DNA of 6,806 nt from Phycisphaeraceae bacterium (GTDB taxonomy: Bacteria; Planctomycetota; Phycisphaerae; Phycisphaerales; UBA1924). The stretch lies in NCBI GenBank assembly GCA_009827215.1, contig WUAJ01000130.1, forward strand, positions 1 through 6,806, in the 5' to 3' direction. The position numbers and the translations under genes are program-made. The notes under the pieces are model-generated. The model searched no databases. It worked only from the letters and a program-made list of their open reading frames with translations, and was not told the DNA's origin. Below, piece by piece: positions 5,005-6,806 of this stretch; position 1 is the stretch's first letter; every line of letters begins with the position of its first letter.

Positions 5005-6765
5005 TCATTCAGATTTGATTTCATCGGCTTTCTTCGAGAACACCAGACCAGCCGCCTCGATGACGATCCAGATCTCCAGCACCAGCATCAGCACCGAGAT
5101 CCCCAGCAGAAGTGCGTTGCTCGAATCCGCAAACCCCTTCGCAAGCAGCACGATCGCGTAGCTCGTGATCCCGAACATGAACACCATCGGGACCGCACTC
5201 ACCCACGCCGGCTTCTTGGACTTGACCAGCCAGACCGTCACGACCAGCAGCGCCAGCGCCGCGAGCAGCTGGTTCGTCGCGCCAAAGATCGGCCAGAGCG
5301 TCAGCCCGCCGAGACCAGCATTCTCAAGCCCCCTCACAGGCGCATCCGAGATCGCAAGCAAGAACCCAGAAACCACAGCGACAGTCGTTGCACCATACCG
5401 ATTCGCTATCAATGAGCGAATCCGTCCAACTTTGTGTGTTGATTCATGACCCATGGCTAGCTCAGCGATCACATACCGCTGGAGTCTCGTCGCGCTATCG
5501 AGCGTCGTCGCCGCGAAGCTCGCCACGAACACACCCATCAGCGTGATCGCGAAGTGCTCTGAAATACCGATCGAACCGATCATGTTCGCCGATCCCTGAA
5601 TAAACGGCGTCAGCTTTGCGCCTAGTCCCGCATCACCACCCCACTGCTGGTAGTACCGAAGCCAAGCCGCCTCGCCATCGAGTGTCCCCATCCCAATCCC
5701 AGCGATGCACGCGACAATCACGAGCGTCGCGAGGAACCCCTCTGTGAGCATCGCGCCGAACCCGACATACTGCGCATCCCCCTCCGTCTTGAGCTGCCGA
5801 GACGAACACCCCGAAGACACCAGACAATGGAACCCGCTCACCGCGCCGCACGCGATCGTGATAAACAAGAACGGCAGCATCGGAGGCGCCGGATTCCCAT
5901 TGACCGAAACCTCAGGCACCAATCGAACCGCATCCGCAACAATCGGAGGACGAGCGACCAGCACCCCCAGAACCAGCAACCCCATCGCAACAATCAGCTG
6001 CCACGAGTTGATAAAGTCCCGCGGCTGCAGCAGCACATGCACCGGAAGCACCGAAGCGATGAACACATAGATCATCAAGATCAGCGTCCAGATCCCGATC
6101 ACTGACATTCGGCTTGTGATGAACTCCGGAAACTCCCAATACGGCGTGCTGTTGGAGGCCCACCAGATCGTTGCGTACATCAATCCCACTGCGACGAATG
6201 ATCCCAGCACAATCGGGAGCCCCCGCCGCAGCCATATCCCCAGACCAACCGCGATCGGGATCTGCGCAAACACCGGGATCACGCTCGTCGGATAGAGCTT
6301 AAAGATCGTCGCGATCACCAACCCAAAGATCGCGAGCACGATCCACAACCCGATCACCACCACGATCATGAACAGGATCCGCACGCGCGGATTGACCACC
6401 GATCCCGAGATATCCGCGATCGTGCGACCGCGATGCCTCATCGAGATCACCAGCGATCCAAAGTCATGCACCGCCCCCATCATGATTGACCCCACGAGCA
6501 CCCAAACCAGCGCCGGCACCCACCCCCAGACCACCGCGATCGCTGGACCCACGATCGGTCCCGTCCCCGCGATCGAAGTGAAGTGATGACCGAACACCAG
6601 CGACCGCTTTGAGGGAACAAAGTCCACACCGTCATCGATCATGCACGCCGGGGTCTGTGCGTCGGGATCGATCCGGAACACCCGTCGCGCTAGGTACCTG
6701 CCGTAAGTGTGGTACGCGACCAAATACAGCACAACGCTCAGGATCACGCTCAGGCCAGTCGTCAT
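5005..6765 (-). CDS. cstA: CstA-family carbon starvation/pyruvate transporter
   Basis: A 586-residue inner-membrane protein of the CstA/BtsT family, which in E. coli imports pyruvate and has been linked to peptide use in starvation. Family signatures are clear: the N-terminal YHTYGRYLARRVF, VPSKRSLVFGHHFTSIAGTGPIVGPA (50-75), the MMGAVHDFGSL segment (95-105) and RGRTIADI; the central CGAVSGFHCLVSSGCSSRQLKTEGDA (306-331); and the later ATTLDSATRLQRYVIAEL (419-436) and LWPIFGATNQLLAALAL (490-506). Hydrophobic stretches throughout imply well over ten membrane spans, ending in a short charged tail at about 577-586. It is shorter than E. coli CstA (about 700 residues) but contains both family domains, so I regard it as a complete short form. 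Start: ATG 6765, with a G-rich stretch just before it; only 41 bases of upstream sequence are in the window, so its promoter is not visible. Substrate in this organism is unproven. Confidence 0.95.
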   Translation of the reverse strand: MTTGLSVILSVVLYLVAYHTYGRYLARRVFRIDPDAQTPACMIDDGVDFVPSKRSLVFGHHFTSIAGTGPIVGPAIAVVWGWVPALVWVLVGSIMMGAVHDFGSLVISMRHRGRTIADISGSVVNPRVRILFMIVVVIGLWIVLAIFGLVIATIFKLYPTSVIPVFAQIPIAVGLGIWLRRGLPIVLGSFVAVGLMYATIWWASNSTPYWEFPEFITSRMSVIGIWTLILMIYVFIASVLPVHVLLQPRDFINSWQLIVAMGLLVLGVLVARPPIVADAVRLVPEVSVNGNPAPPMLPFLFITIACGAVSGFHCLVSSGCSSRQLKTEGDAQYVGFGAMLTEGFLATLVIVACIAGIGMGTLDGEAAWLRYYQQWGGDAGLGAKLTPFIQGSANMIGSIGISEHFAITLMGVFVASFAATTLDSATRLQRYVIAELAMGHESTHKVGRIRSLIANRYGATTVAVVSGFLLAISDAPVRGLENAGLGGLTLWPIFGATNQLLAALALLVVTVWLVKSKKPAWVSAVPMVFMFGITSYAIVLLAKGFADSSNALLLGISVLMLVLEIWIVIEAAGLVFSKKADEIKSE

Positions 6766-6806
6766 CCCCTCGCCGCCCCCGTATTGTGTCGGTCACCAAC
6801 CATCCG

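Noticed and set aside
4628..5161. Plus-strand open frame of 177 codons
   Set aside because: Antisense to the acidic-protein gene and the end of the CstA-family gene; Ser/Ile-rich shadow.
4876..5415. Plus-strand open frame of 179 codons
   Set aside because: Antisense shadow of the CstA-family gene, rich in Arg, His and Gln.

Overview
The window looks like chromosomal DNA of a planctomycete, probably the Phycisphaerae lineage. The basis is a SecA with two large insertions of a kind I associate with planctomycetes, a lysine-rich histone-H1-like tail on an HU protein, and a moderately GC-rich, sparsely packed layout of short transcription units. This is inferred from protein character only; no rRNA or other firm marker is present. 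I see no mobile element, tRNA, rRNA or CRISPR array.

Layout: (1) 1-1574, minus strand: first 524 codons of secA; the gene runs off the left edge. (2) 1716-2063, minus strand, directly upstream of secA: a 115-residue protein with an export signal whose last 15 residues are FMLQAWLLNLPPPAA. (3) 2239-2652, plus strand: a small stand-alone protein matching the C-terminal (TSCPD-type) domain of B12-dependent ribonucleotide reductases. (4) 2659-3627, minus strand: a D-2-hydroxyacid dehydrogenase, tail to tail with gene 3 at 6 bases. (5) 3842-4312, plus strand: an HU-family DNA-binding protein with an H1-like tail, followed by a strong hairpin terminator. (6) 4396-4851, minus strand: a small exported acidic protein. 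(7) 5005-6765, minus strand: a CstA-family carbon-starvation/pyruvate transporter, upstream of gene 6 on the same strand.

The most interesting part is genes 1 and 2. Gene 2 sits where secM sits in enterobacteria, carries an export signal, and ends in FxxxxWL followed by a triple proline just before the stop. The E. coli SecM arrest motif begins FxxxxWI and ends GIRAGP. The mRNA encoding its last residues can pair, over 9 contiguous base pairs, with the segment that overlaps the putative secA ribosome binding site. I propose that gene 2 is a translation-arrest secretion monitor for secA, analogous to SecM but with a different C-terminal stall sequence. This is a hypothesis from sequence only; the complementarity alone could be chance.

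The other genes look like independent housekeeping units: redox metabolism, nucleoid organisation and nutrient uptake. Intergenic stretches are all under 300 bases (1575-1715, 2064-2238, 3628-3841, 4313-4395, 4852-5004). They hold the leader hairpins and the terminator described below. No convincing consensus promoter is visible apart from one weak candidate upstream of gene 2.
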